Positions 31,240 to 43,260 of a stretch of 64,000 nucleotides of DNA are shown piece by piece. The DNA lies in assembly GCA_900618795.1 (NCBI GenBank), contig UYJD01000004.1:748560-812559 (forward strand). Reading direction: 5' to 3'. Under the pieces are notes generated by a model. That model saw nothing but the letters and a program-made list of their open reading frames with translations, did no database searches and was not told the origin of the DNA. Source of the DNA: Cyanodermella asteris (taxonomy: Eukaryota > Ascomycota > Lecanoromycetes > Ostropales > Stictidaceae). Made by a program: the position numbers and the translations under genes. Position 1 is the stretch's first letter. The number at the start of each line of letters is the position of its first letter.

Positions 31240-32560
31240 TCTAGATGCCTGCCGAGTAGTTCATCGACATCCTCTGATCTGAAATGTCCACAGCCAAAGG
31301 CGCTGAGCTCGGAAGCGATGGAGTCAGAGACGGCCACGCCTTTGTCCAGTGTTCGAATCGTCTTTGCCCGCTCTTCGGGCGTGGGATCCTGTAGCTGTCT
31401 TTCCAGAAGCTTGGCGAGTCTGTGGCAGGTTTTGCGTCCGTCAGTGAAGCGTTTTGCATTCCAACTGTGAGGAATCCAACCTCAGCTGGCGGGACAAGCC
31501 TGCTGGAAGGAGTGAGTCCGACGTTGTCAAGAACATTGAGCAGCTTCACGAACTGCGAATTGAGAAAGTTGTTGTTACATGTGTTGGAGCATCGTGATGT
31601 TGCTGGCCGCGTTGATCAAAGGTTCTCCAGGCTTGTGGCGAGGTTGGTCAGGAGCTTGATGGAGGCTCTAGCTTCGTCCGGTGTCAGCTGCGCGAGACGA
31701 ACGAGACGAGCAAGACTGCAGTGCATGACCGCTGACGAAGTCTGGTCCCACGTAGCGGGCCCAGCCATAGTCGGCCCAGCGAACTGCCCGCTCGATCAGG
31801 ACTTGGACGACGTCGGAGATGGCGTTGGGGCTCAAAGACACGGATGTCAGCGACGCCGTCTGCATTTGGACAGCCGGATACATCTTTGTTGTCGTCTCAA
31901 TCACGACGCCAAAGGTGCCGCCATCTCCGCACCTGAGAGCGAAGATGCCTTGGTTCCGACATCGGGTCGCAGTCACGTACGTCTCATCCGATAGGACTGC
32001 ACGTAGCTGAACGACATTGTCAACGACCAGGACATAATTGACAGAAGCGAAGCTTTGCCCTCTTCCAGCAAGTTAACCTCCCAATGTGCCGACGCTGGGA
32101 ACTCCGCCGCCGATGATCATGTAGCCATTGGCAAGAGCTTTGTCGTGCAGGGCCTGGAATTGTCGTCCAGCACCGCATGTGAGCGTGTCGTAATTCGTTT
32201 GGGAACATCCATCTGGCTTGAAGCCACTGTCAAGCGTGATCGGAGGCAAGAAACGATGGGTCCTACACCCGCCGTCAGCAATCAAGAACGACATCAAATC
32301 AAGTGGAAACTTCGTGCTAAGCAGACAGCAAAGGAGTGTAAAACATTACGGCGCCCACGATAATCATGTCCAATATCCTCAATGATTAAGGATAAATTCC
32401 AGTTTCTCACAACATTCCAAACTCTCCTGAACGTCTTTCCACACTCCGCGCATCAATATAGCAATTCGGTACACATGCCTGACACAACGTCGACGTCAGG
32501 TCCACCGGCACAAAACGAATTCAACGCACAACCCTTTCCCGACGTCACGCAAGGCGCAAA
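31240..32560 (-). pseudogene. Decayed FAD-linked oxidase (BBE-like, PCMH fold)
   Basis: Pieces of a berberine-bridge-type oxidase run along the minus strand in changing frames. They include IIEDIGHDYRGR, which holds the flavin-linking His region of the family. Next come PITLDSGFKPDGCSQTNYD, ALANGYMIIGGGVPSVGTLG, a degenerate glycine-rich stretch, YVTATRCRNQGIFAL and GGTFGVVIETTTKMYP. Intact relatives are roughly 550-600 residues, oxidise alcohols, amines or ring systems with covalently bound FAD, and are usually secreted. Here the frame changes several times and a stop replaces the Trp expected after GTLGG; several other differences are G-to-A on the coding strand. The 5' limit is vague, and a signal peptide was not found. 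The gene is dead or, less likely, badly misread. Confidence 0.7.
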
Positions 32561-33469
32561 ATTGTACGTGACATACCCGCCAAAGTTCTCGCATGATGAA
32601 GAACACGATCCGATTTGTTCTGCTGCACTACTACGCAACAAGAGAGATTAGGAACGTGAGGCGCCGTCCCGTGTCCGCCGTCATGGCTGAGGTAGCAGGG
32701 CAAGGCCAGGAGCTGATCGAGACTGCAGACGGCCGTTCACGCCAGTGTTCAGAGACCGCCGTGCTGAACATGGCACGTTGCTCGGTGGTGGGCTTCATAC
32801 GGTGAAGATGGGTGCCGCGAATGCTGTGGAATGTCTGGTCATGGTCCTCTGGTCGAAGTGTTCCTGCCAGAAACCCTACACTTCACGGTTCGGGACATTC
32901 GACGCTTTTATTCCGTGCCATGCCAGATCTCAATCAAGCGAAGAGGCCGAGGTGTGATTTGCTCGTGGTTAAGAGATCTTTACGAGGAACGGTGTTCAGG
33001 GACCAAACTGGCGATCATTCTGCCGATCGTTTTCCGAGGCTCTCCGAATTCCAAGATCGAGACTTCCTCACACAATGGATATTTCCTTCCTTGAGCATCA
33101 CTTGAATTGCTTTCAGGCGAACAATATCTTGCAGAGCCTCTCAATTCACCACGCTTACTTTGCGCAGGCTTTGCTCAGACGCCATAGACATACAACCATT
33201 TGTGTGGTTGTGCACCGATTTTTCGCCCTTGTATACGTGTTCGCCCACACAAGACACGGCCTACCCAGCGAGACTTCTGTATGAACAAGTGGCTATGTGC
33301 CCAGCTTAGTCTTCACTGAAGTACCTTCTAACACACCAAGTCATGTACTCAGCCGAATGTCCGGCTGGCTGCCTGGCTGCCTACCTGCCTGGCCAGTCCT
33401 CACTCACATCCGTGCCTTCGTACTACGCCAGGTACGGCTCGATACCCGATCAGCGATCTGAGCCAACCC
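32561..33469. other. Intergenic region
   Basis: No gene is supported. It has a short imperfect GGCTGCCT repeat near 33361-33395. Confidence 0.4.
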
Positions 33470-34081
33470 TCATTCTAGTAAACCATCCAAGTACCTAGCC
33501 GGAAGAGGCCCGCATTCGAAGCAAGTCAGCGCATGATCCTCTTGGTCGCGCTGTACCTCGTTGCAACTCGTTGCGCAAATGCGCCTCGATCGAGTCTCCG
33601 TTGGGCAATCGTACATGAAACTTTGCTCCGCGACGCAAAATTTACAAGGCTCCTCCATACCGCGTTTCAGGTCATGCTCAGACATAGCGAAAGGTTTCTT
33701 CGCCATGTACAGATGGCGTGCCGCCCGTATGGCAGTGTGTTCGATCCGGTCTCCTATGGCTTCTATGTGAACCCTGTTTGTCCACTTGGCCATTGCTTTC
33801 TCCATAACCTTTTGCTTAAGCAGAAACGTCCAATACCTCTCTTCTTTATCAATTGACATGTATCCCTCAGGGGACGGGCAGCGTATGCATTCCATTTCCT
33901 GCCTGAGCTCGGGTGCGGTCTCGTACGCTCCTTGTGGTCTCTCAAAAAAGCGTATAGCGTCGTGGCGTGTACCCGGTTTGTGTGACCCTCTGACGAGAAT
34001 TTTATCGGCCCTCAAGTCCTGGTGACTGATGGCAAAAGGCTCGCGATAGGCTTCGACATCCTCGTTGGCGCCCCAGTTCAT
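33470..34081 (-). CDS. Hypothetical protein with C-terminal cysteine motif
   Basis: The frame is open from 34261, but the first ATG is at 34081, giving 203 residues; an upstream exon is possible. I do not recognise a family. The C-terminal third carries paired cysteines (EPCKFCVAEQSFMYDC, then ICATSC and CFECG) that could bind zinc. Similar cysteine tails occur in lineage-specific Dothideomycete proteins. The middle is rich in charged residues and could be helical (LLKQKVMEKAMAKW). The evidence for translation is only the open frame and the ordered cysteines. Confidence 0.35.
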   Translation of the reverse strand: MNWGANEDVEAYREPFAISHQDLRADKILVRGSHKPGTRHDAIRFFERPQGAYETAPELRQEMECIRCPSPEGYMSIDKEERYWTFLLKQKVMEKAMAKWTNRVHIEAIGDRIEHTAIRAARHLYMAKKPFAMSEHDLKRGMEEPCKFCVAEQSFMYDCPTETRSRRICATSCNEVQRDQEDHALTCFECGPLPARYLDGLLE

Positions 34082-35283
34082 GCTGCGGAAATGATGGTTC
34101 AGAGCGTGTGCTTTCTGACCGATGCCGTCGGACTCGGTCTGACCAAGCTTCCAAACAATACCGACGAGTCGTTCGATCACGCTTCTCTTCTCCGCAACCG
34201 AGTACGAATACCCCACGCGTGGCTCAATCTCTGTCCCTCGACGTATTGCTCCGCGATCCAATTATCTATCGGCATAACCCCCCACCTCGTAATCGAGAAA
34301 ATGCGGTACCGGTACCTGTGGGTTTTCTTCTCGGCAACAATCCAGCGACGGTCTCCCGACATCGTTGCGGATCGAGTCCGGGGAGCTTGGCAAGCCGATA
34401 CCGCGCGTTTGCCGGGCGAGTGCGGACGACGAATCGATCCGGGATCCCCCCCTTTTTTGTGCAACCTAGGTGGATAAGGGGGGGGGGGGCGTGACGAGTC
34501 AAGCAATGCTGGATTTGGATTCTTCCGTGGCCGAGAAAGATCGATCGTGTGGCAGCTAACTGGCGACGGAGCATTGAGAGCGCCGGCGAAGGAAAGCGCT
34601 TCAGAGCGGTTTTCGCGTAAGATTTCCCGATTTTCCATGTTTCGATGGCTGCTGGGTTGGATGTGATGCGATACGGTCAAAGGGTTGATATTGTAGGTAC
34701 CTATGCCAGAGCAGGGAAACGTCAGCGGTAAACTAAGCCCTCACTTAATGTTCGTATTCACTTGTCGGCAGGTGTGATGATACGGTCACATCCTTCCTGG
34801 ACCTTCCACTCCCTCCGTTCGCTGGTTGAAGTTGTCGGTCCTACCTTGAACGGTCTAATACTTCACGCATGGAATGCTCAATTGTTATGTGATGATTTTA
34901 TGAATTGTGATATCAACCGTCTGCGAATTATCTTTGTGCGTTCAACGAGTTCTTGTACAAAGATGCGTCGGCTGCGGTGACTTCACCTCAACAAGCTTCC
35001 ACGCATCATGCCTTCCACCCAGGATGACCGAATCTCCGTCCGCACCCCGCAAGGACGGTCAAAACTTGTTGTTGTACGACCACTATTATCGGATTGCTCA
35101 TGCCGAGGCACTTGCTTGAGAAGAGGAAACTAAAATACAGCCAGAGAACCGTGTTAATACAGGGCAGGCTCACCGAGGAGAGTCTGCAAGAATCGAAGAA
35201 AGAGGCCGTCGAGATTCATACACCGTCATACTGCATCAAATCGGAGTCGAGATGGAAGGACGTTTCGTCTGTCGTAGGTACAC
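34082..35283. other. Intergenic region with a C-run/G-run pair
   Basis: Lies upstream of the hypothetical gene and downstream of the APH-like gene. No gene is supported. It holds the hairpin-capable C/G runs at 34446-34489. Confidence 0.4.
34446..34489. repeat. Inverted C-run/G-run pair
   Basis: Seven C followed by six T (from 34446) face AA followed by twelve G (34476-34489), about 21 bp apart. The arms can pair, and the G run could slip in replication. Run lengths may also be sequencing-sensitive. Confidence 0.7.
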
Positions 35284-36648
35284 CTACCACTGTCGTGGTT
35301 TACGTGTCTGCAGCTCCTTCTCGTCATTGAAGTTGCGGCGGCAGTGACGAATCGCAGACATTTGAATGTTGCCGATCAGCCCGAGCTTCTCCTTTGCACT
35401 GGGCCAGCCCGCGTCTTCCGCCAGCTCTTCGAGCTTGCTCTTGACCCGACTGTTCCAGTACGACTCCGCCTCTTTCGGATCGCGCAGATCGAACTCCTCG
35501 ATGAAGCCGGTGATCACGACGCTCTTGATGATTGGCTCGGTGGTGGCCATGTCGATGGCCCGAGGGCGACCGAGGTCGAGCATTCGGGGAGCGTTGCTGT
35601 CGGTCTCGCCGGTCTTGGACCAGAATTCGGAGACGGGGAGGATGGCGGCCCACTCCCAGTCGAGGAGTCCGACGATGCGGTCGTTCTTGATCATGATATT
35701 GGATCCGGAAATGTCGTGGTGGCCGAGGGAGAACTTCTCTTCCCACCACTCTTGTCCCTTGTTGAGCTCTTCGCGAACGTCCCTGATGTCGGAAAGGATG
35801 TGGGGGTACTTGTTGTCTTGAGAGACCCAGAAAGCCTCCCGCTCGAACATGCTGGTAAAGTAATCCTCGACAGTGGTGTAGGGGCCGCAGTTGAATATTC
35901 TATAAGATGCAGCTCCGAATCTGTTGTACTTGTTGGCCTCAATGTGGGGGGTGTAGCTGTCTGACTTTGGCTCGAAGCCACCAATGACGGGAAAGCGTGT
36001 GGAACCCAGCTCGAACATGATCTCAGCCAGCTGGTCGACGATCGCAGCTTGTTCATTGAAAGTCAGGTCGCCGTCCTCGATCGCGCTGCACAACATCTTT
36101 CCGTCAACAAATTCCTCCGCGATGAATGGCATGACTCCCTTTGGATCAGAGCATCCCTCGTTGTAGTCGAAAACCTTGGGACAAGGGATCTTGGACAAAT
36201 TCTTGCGAACGTAACGACAGGCTCCGACCTCATTGCGAACCTTGAGCGGAACAGACGAGTCCCAGGAGAACCGAACGCGAATCACAAAGTCGTCGGGAAC
36301 GCGGTGAGTCTCTCTTTGAGACGGATCGAAGACGACAACATGCCAGGCATGATGAGTCTTGCCGCTGCCGAGGAACAGGCTGGTGAAGCCGCAGCCGTCG
36401 CCGTCAAAGAGTGCCTCAACGCAGATGACCATCTCACGATGAAGCTTCAGGGAGGCATCGCAGGAGCAATCACCCTTTGAAGGTTGCACGCAAAGTTTGC
36501 AGTCGAGACGACGTTGGTGAGCCTTGGCGTTCTGGTTGAGTTGCTTTTTGGGAGCTGGGGAAGCTGAAGGAGTGGATGGGTACTGGCCGTCGCTGACCTG
36601 CAGAGATTTGTCACGATTGTGCGCGATCTTCTTGATTTTCTGCCACAT
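35284..36648 (-). CDS. APH-family phosphotransferase-like protein
   Basis: A single exon encodes 454 residues from the ATG at 36648; the frame upstream has no ATG. The APH/choline-kinase fold is shown by the catalytic loop LGHHDISGSNIMI (H310, D312, N317) and the metal-binding aspartate in GLLDWEWA (D330). The N-lobe strand reads FVIRVRFSW, with Arg where a catalytic Lys might stand, as seen in many fungal members. A cysteine-rich N-terminal stretch (CKLC, CSCD) precedes the fold. Fungi have many such proteins; most have no known substrate and they should not be read as antibiotic-resistance genes. No signal peptide. Neighbours give no clue to its role. Confidence 0.85.
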   Translation of the reverse strand: MWQKIKKIAHNRDKSLQVSDGQYPSTPSASPAPKKQLNQNAKAHQRRLDCKLCVQPSKGDCSCDASLKLHREMVICVEALFDGDGCGFTSLFLGSGKTHHAWHVVVFDPSQRETHRVPDDFVIRVRFSWDSSVPLKVRNEVGACRYVRKNLSKIPCPKVFDYNEGCSDPKGVMPFIAEEFVDGKMLCSAIEDGDLTFNEQAAIVDQLAEIMFELGSTRFPVIGGFEPKSDSYTPHIEANKYNRFGAASYRIFNCGPYTTVEDYFTSMFEREAFWVSQDNKYPHILSDIRDVREELNKGQEWWEEKFSLGHHDISGSNIMIKNDRIVGLLDWEWAAILPVSEFWSKTGETDSNAPRMLDLGRPRAIDMATTEPIIKSVVITGFIEEFDLRDPKEAESYWNSRVKSKLEELAEDAGWPSAKEKLGLIGNIQMSAIRHCRRNFNDEKELQTRKPRQW

Positions 36649-39215
36649 TCTGATGGTGTGGCGCCTTTGGCTGTGGATAAGTGTGATCCTGTAACGAACG
36701 TGCTTTAAGGAACGTGGGAGAACTGAAGCTTGAGCTCGAGCTTGAGCTTTTTGAGATATGAAGAAGCTGAAGAGCAAAGAGTTTCGAGCGCAAAAGGTTG
36801 TGTGAAAGATCGTGGGTCTCGTAACCGGCTATTGAAGGTGTTTGGCAAGGGAAATTGGCCCAATTCACTCACTGGCGGCGTCAAGGCAGGAGACTAGCGT
36901 CACTGTCTGATGCCTTCCTATTGTCAGGCTTGCGCAAATTTGGGTCTTGACAAATTGTAGCGATGTCTGGTCGGGGATGTTTCATTTCCCATCCTGAAGT
37001 TCGAGATGTTGCGCTGCACTGCCATCTTCGCGCTCCGGAAAGTTGATTGTTGGAACAGCAAGTGAGTCAGTCAAATTCGCGAAACCCCCGCAGCTGGGCG
37101 TAGCAACAACAATGCCGAAACCATGATTCATCTGGAAACAAAATAACATCGTATGTACGAGACTTCTTTGTTGCGCGCGCCGGGCCTTTTTGAAAGACGC
37201 TGGCTGGTACCGTACAGGTCTCTCTTCACCATCATATGTCCCGATTAGGCAACCGCCCTGCCTCAATGAATTATGTGGCCGCAGCATGCGACGCCACCAT
37301 GCACAGTTGATCGAAGCTTCACAGGGCGAAGGTAGGAGTCACAAGTTAGCGTCCGTTCAGTCAGACTTATTCGAACTTGCAAAAGTGGCAAGCGTGGTGT
37401 TCTCTGGGAAGATTGAGAAAAGCTTGGATGGCAAGAAAAGGGTGCACGCAGACCGCTGGTTTGACTGACATTCGAGTCCAAAGGAACGACTATTTGCTGA
37501 GGAGCATGCCGCACTCTGTCGCTTCCAGCTAGAAATGGGTTTCGCCGCGCGAGATATTCACTACGTAAGGTACAACGTGGACTGTTGAGCAAGAGCGAAG
37601 CGAGATGCTTGTATTCAATCCAAGTCGTCCCGAGCAGTCCACGTATGCGCATGCACGTCTAGCAAGCGTGGGACCATGCTGCCTCGATCCCGTTGCGTTG
37701 GTTTTGAGCATGCAAAGATGGTCCATTCTAGAAACGTTGACAACAGGGCGACGTTCGCGACATGCTCGAAATGTCTCGGCTCCAGTCTCAGATGCGGCTG
37801 AAAAAAGAACAACGACACGTCGGCAAGGCTCAAATGGCAGGACACGAATGTTGACCACTGTTTGCCGCTACATCCATGATCCGTGGGACGGCAGAGACAA
37901 TTTTCAGCGCTTGCTTACCGCCTATTGAACTGCATGCACAGACATCGAACGGGATAGGAGGGGAATTTGTGCGAAGTAAGGTACTGGTATAGTCACCTGA
38001 TGACGTTGAAGCACGCTGTCACGAGGTCGTGATCCAGGAACAGGAAAATCGCTCGCTCTTCCAGTTGGACCAACGCATCCAGGCAACGCGTTACCAACGG
38101 TGCTCACAAGTTGATCTGAGCCGTTCGAGCTTGCAAGATCATGTACTCGTACCTCGCGGCGGCTAGCTCAGGGACAAAGTTGGGATTGCTTGGCTCGACT
38201 CCGCGCAACTGGCGAGATATGCACCAGCTGCGAGTCAGTGGGGCTTTCGATTGGTGACCGAGGGAGAAGCATGCACGTACAAGGTACCTGGCTCGCGGTC
38301 GTGGGATTGATAGGAGCGTGTGCATTGACGAACTTTGACGCCGCCGTCTTGCGTGGCCCTGTTGGGCGCGAGGAGCGTTTGTTAGCGGGCCAGGTCGGAG
38401 GGAGCAGTGCTGGGTGCTCCCTGACCTGCTTGAAATGTTCGAGTTTTGCGTGCATGCTTGCTGGGCGTGAGGAGATGACTTTTGCGAGACGCCAACGCCG
38501 CCGAGGGCAGCCGAGACGCGAGACCGTGCCGCTGACCGCAAAGCGACAAAACAGGGCGGGGGCACTGTGCGGCGACGAGACGAAAGTGTGACTCTCGACA
38601 AGGATGAGGTGACGAGATTAAGTTATGCTCAGGCAACCGGGGGCACATAGGCATCGTCTATGCTCACACGTGCGAACTCATAATCTGCGTAATCGTGTCC
38701 GTTTAGGAGACGATGGATGTAGGGCGGGGAGTCCCAAAGTATATCTTTGCCTTCCCTCGAATTGGAGACTCTGGATTTGGCCGCGCCGGCTAGCAATCGA
38801 TAGAGCTAATCGATATGCATTGGTGGGCCCGAGGCGGGTACAGTAATCGAGAATCGTGGCGCACGTACGATCGAGAACACCTCTCAATATACTGCGTGCA
38901 CTGCTTGAATACCAACTCTCAGTAGTGCTGCGTGAAGCACGCCAGTATCAACGTCTACAGATACCTATAAAGGCGGTTATCGAGATAGATACGGAGGTAG
39001 GAGCGTAAGCAGATATTCAGGACTTGCGTAACGAACTTGGTTACCCGCGTCGGACCGTCATCGATCATGATCTTCGTCAGTATAGAGTCGAACGGGAGCT
39101 AGCCGACGAGCTGCCGAAGCAATCACCTTTCTGGAATTTCGCAACCGGGTGGGCAGCTGGACACGGTCATCATGCAGACGGACATCTGCTGCTGCTACAG
39201 CCCTGCAGACCCGAG

Positions 39216-39259
39216 GGAGTCGAGTCGAGTCGAGTCGGTGTGTTGCGTGCGTGCGTGCT
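39216..39259. repeat. Short tandem repeats (GAGTC)n and (TGCG)n
   Basis: About four GAGTC units are followed by about four TGCG units. Simple repeats in gene-free sequence. Confidence 0.8.
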
Positions 39260-40091
39260 GACGGTTCCGTGATCCGGCCAATGCGCCAGTGATGGGTGGA
39301 GGAAGAGTCTAGTGTCTCGTTGTTCGGCGGGGCTCTGCCAGGCACACCTCTCTGCCCCCGCTGGCTGGACTCTCTCTGCCAATGAATCTCTGCGCTCAGG
39401 CACCGGTGGAGGAAAAGCGTATCAGGTACCTGGGGACTGACGCGAGCAGTGACGCCCCAGGCGGCCGATCAGCCAGGCCAGCGCTAGATAGACCCGCCTC
39501 AAAACTCAGTCGGCGTGTGGATGCTGCAGCGGCTGGCTGCGACAGAGAGTCTTGGTGTCTTGTCCAAAGATTGTCCTATGCAGCGAGACAAGCAGGTGGA
39601 AGAAGTCGTGGAGCGCGGCCAGCCGAGTGCATCAAGCTCCCAGGGGATACAGAGGCTGCATCCGGAGTAGTGGAACGTTAGGGTATAAGAAGCCCTGGCA
39701 GCCCTGCCTGTGCGAAATCGGCATAATGTCGAAGAGTGAAGGTATATCAGGAGTAAGATAGCGGAGAGTAAATATAGTACTTTCAAACACACGCAGCATG
39801 CACAAGCACCTCGAGTGGGGCACAAACACGATCGCTTATGCAAGGAGAGCGATAATCGAAGGAACAATAACGGACATGCAAAGCCTGGTTCATGAGGGCA
39901 TCTGAGACAATTTGACAGAATGAGGTAAGAGGAGGACAGGACAGGCCGGGTCAGCCAGTGGGAAGCGCGGCGTGCCTTTCGCAAGCACCATCCGCGACCC
40001 CGGTCGATCGTACGAAGCCAGAGTTTGCTTTCGAGAGTGACTAACTGGAAGTCGTGGCAGCAGTCACGGTGGTTGCGTTGGTGGACGACTC

Positions 40092-40108
40092 GACTGACTG
40101 ACTGACTG
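40092..40108. repeat. Short tandem repeat (GACT)n
   Basis: Four GACT units directly upstream of the CT-rich leader. Confidence 0.8.
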
Positions 40109-40170
40109 GATGCTGAAGTGGTCGAGCGCACTCAGCCTTCTTCTCTTCCTACGCCGTCGCCTCACCTTTC

Positions 40171-40210
40171 ATCCCATCCCATCCCATCTCATCCCATCTC
40201 ATCCCATCTC
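40171..40210. repeat. 10-bp tandem repeat, four copies
   Basis: The unit ATCCCATCTC occurs four times head to tail, the first copy differing at one base. It lies in the CT-rich leader of the C2H2 gene. Confidence 0.85.
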
Positions 40211-40892
40211 GCTGGCGGACGCACTCTTCAACTCCTCCAGTCTCGACTCCACTATCCATCTCTCACCTCTACCGTAATCTCTCGTCTGTTCATCCCGCCG
40301 TTCCTTTGTGCCACATCACAGAGCCTTCTCGCCGCTCCACCCTGCTGCTGCCCCTTGCAGTCTGACCCACGTCTGCCACCGCCCGTCAGCATCACCACCA
40401 TCGCGACGGCTCTCTTCTCACCCCTCCCTCCTCAACGACGGCATTCGTGAAACTCGCGCTCTGTCTGTTCCTCCTCGCCATCTTGCCCTCCTAGCCTCGT
40501 CGCTGCTCTTGCCTCAACATCATCTCACAACGTCCTCGGCCGCCTGCACCCGCCATAGGCACCTTGCGGCTCTTTCTCCTCCCACTTGTCGCCTTCCATC
40601 GCACAGACACCCTCTCTACCGTCTTTCACGACGTACTACCATCCTTTCCCAGCACACGAGCCGCCTTTGAGACCTCCTCTACGCGTTGAGGACCTTCCGA
40701 GCGCCCGAGCATTTGATTGTGTGGGCGTGCACGCATACGTGCGTTTGCTGAACAGAAGCAAAAGCAGAAAGAGAACAGGACCTGAAGCAGATGTCTTCCA
40801 AATGAGCGGGGGGAGTTACACGACACCATTCGACAAACATACCACCCCTTCCCTGACCGCCTCCTCCTGCGCCCATCGACGAGCTGCTTCCG

Positions 40893-40914
40893 TGCTGCTG
40901 CTGCTGCTGCTGCA
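40893..40914. repeat. CTG trinucleotide repeat
   Basis: About seven GCT/CTG units in the presumed leader of the C2H2 gene. Confidence 0.8.
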
Positions 40915-41072
40915 GCGCCGACTCCCGCAGCCGGCCACGCCTGATCCTCGCGGCTCTTATTGAATCACCCACACGCTAACTTCCCCCTCTTCTCCGCCCC
41001 GACTGTCAAAGTCAAAGCCGAGCCTCGCGTCGGATTTTGCCTGCTCCGGTAATTTCGTGAGGCTTGACAGCC

Positions 41073-43260
41073 ATGGCCAGCGTTCAGACAATACAGCCGG
41101 CCCCGCCGCCGAGTAATCCTCGCGCCGACGCGAACACACCCACAACGCCGCGGGTTCAGGCCATGAGCCCAGCCCAACACCGGGACGACGATCTTTCAAC
41201 GACCCCTACGTCTACGTCTTTTGCCGAGGCAAACGGGAAACGGTCGCTGCCAAAATCACCACCCCCGCCAGCACACGCCACAATACCGGGCAGCACTTTC
41301 GGGCACGAGGAGAACAGGAGACCAGTATCGCAGCGATCGAACAAATCGGGCGACTCGCAGGATGTGGACATGAAGATTGAAGATGAAGATGAAGACTCGG
41401 GGGACGACGTCGAGGACAGCGTGGATGGTGAGACGGGGCGGCCGACCAAAAAGAAAAAGGGCCAGCGATTCTTCTGCACGGACTATCCGCCTTGCACCTT
41501 GAGCTTCACGAGGAGCGAGCATCTGGCGCGGCATATCAGGTATTGTCTACCCATGTTGAACGCCCGTCCTTCTTCTTCTGACGAGTTTTAGGAAACATAC
41601 CGGTGAACGGCCGTTCCAGTGCCACTGCAACAGACGCTTCTCTCGACTCGATAATCTTCGACAGCATGCCCAAACTGTGCACGTCAATGAGGAAATCCCT
41701 GGTGACTCTCTTGCTGCGACTGGAACCCGCTTCCAACGCCAAATCAGAACTGATCGCGTTCGTCCAGCTGGTGCGCGGTCTCGCGCTTCGACCACGAGCA
41801 GTCAGACCTCACACGGCAGAGGACATGCACGGAACCTGTCGACCTCGAGCATTGCATCTACTGCATCGAATGTGTCTACGATCTCTTCCATCAGCCAGGA
41901 CCCTCGAAATTACCCGCAGCCGCTGATGATGGCACCCGAACACCGGCATTCTGGTGGTTTGACGATTGATACCGTGCGAGCTTCGCCTGGGTTCGGCTAC
42001 CAGTCATCTGCTGGCCCCAGTACTCCCACATCTACACACTATTCTCAGGGCCCTGCAAGTCCATACGGTTCTACGATCGGTTCGCCTGTCAATTCTCATC
42101 GATTCTCTGCTCCGCAATTCGAGACCAGGGCTGTGCGCAGATTGAGTGTCCCCAACGGTGTGAGTCCGTTCCAGAGTGGACCCGGTCCTCAGTTTGTGAG
42201 CAACGTGACTCCCGGCTCTGGCTTCACCTCAAACAACGCCAGCGCACTTGCAAGTCCCACCAGCTCGGTATTTTCTGCTCGACTGGAGCCCGGCCAGGCG
42301 GATGGAGAGCTCAAGAGACGGACATGGCATCCAAGCAGCTACAATGGCGGCTACTACCAGCGACCTGCAACGAGTGGGCTCAGCTACTCTCAGACTCCCG
42401 ACGCCCCTCGGCCTGCTTTCGCTGCTCAGCAACCGACTGTTGCAACCCAGTCGGTCCGGCTTCCGGGATTCGGGGACCTCATGCAGACTATACACCGTCC
42501 GGCGACACCGCCTGGTCAAATTTCCCAGCCTGTCACCGAATCTCCTTCTCGACCTCCACTCATGTCAACTGGATCTTCATCTGAGCGCAGCAGCGGAGTT
42601 ATCGAACGCCCCGCCCATCGATCGCTCGACATGTCCTTTTACCAAAATCTGAACAAGCTCGACATTGCCAGCGGTACCCCACCCCGGGAAAATACTGCAT
42701 GGGGCCAACAGGTCATCTCCGACGTGCACAGTGCGGCTTCGAATGTGCAGACGCCTCCAGCACATCAGCATCCGTCGGTACAAGGACAGCCAATCGCTCC
42801 TGGCCAGCAGCCGCTTGCTCCAGCCCCACCTCCTGCACAGGCCCCGGTCCACGCTCCTGCTTTGGTGTCCGTGTCCTCGCATGTCCAGCCCCACGGTCTG
42901 GGGTCTGGTGAACAAGCCACCGCAGCTTCTCGAAACCGCCGACAGGGCTGGTACCCAGGGCCTGTAGCTCCTGCGCCGCAAGTCACCACCACTGTTCAGC
43001 AGCACCGCCTGTCACCGGCATCGAGCAGCAGTGAAGGCGTTGATACCCCGAGCAACCCGACATTTGAGCACCATCCTGCCATAGTGCATTCGAATGGCTT
43101 TCCTGGAGATGGCCCACCTCCCAGCTCGGCCCCGACTGTCTACACCCCTGTAGCTCCGAAGCCAGATGTACCGGTCGAAAGGAAGCCTTTGACTGGCCTC
43201 GACGCGCTGGTTGCCGCTGCCACTAGCGAGAGCGAAAAACGTGATGCCGCCCAACGATAG
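41073..43260 (+). CDS. C2H2 zinc-finger transcription factor
   Basis: Exons 41073-41539 and 41592-43260, joined over a 52-bp intron, give 711 residues. Two adjacent zinc fingers lie at about 133-186. The first is C-x5-C-x12-H-x3-H (C135, C141, H154, H158) and the second is C-x1-C-x12-H-x4-H (C166, C168, H181, H186); both Cys spacings are unusual. The linker is a canonical HTGERPF. The intron splits the first finger between its two histidines. An acidic patch ([12 protein letters not shown]) and a basic patch (TKKKKG) precede the fingers, and the long tail is rich in Ser, Pro and Gln. [20 protein letters not shown] after the fingers looks like a conserved extension of this ascomycete subfamily, resembling the yeast Usv1/Rgm1 type of finger pair. 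Targets are unknown. Confidence 0.92.

Larger units (their letters stand above)
36649..41072. other. Long intergenic region (4.4 kb) with CT-rich leader
   Basis: The left 3.4 kb holds no gene I can support. The right part, from about 40100, is strongly pyrimidine-rich, has several short repeats and open frames (40118-40450, 40308-40670, 40586-40963), and probably is the promoter and long 5' leader of the C2H2 gene at 41073. Confidence 0.45.

Noticed and set aside
35284-36648. Antibiotic-resistance function for the APH-like gene
   Set aside because: Fungal genomes carry many APH-fold proteins of unknown substrate; nothing here points to aminoglycosides.
40118-40963. Overlapping plus-strand frames rich in Ser, Pro, His and Leu
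   Set aside because: This is what a CT-rich leader gives when translated; no motif supports a protein.
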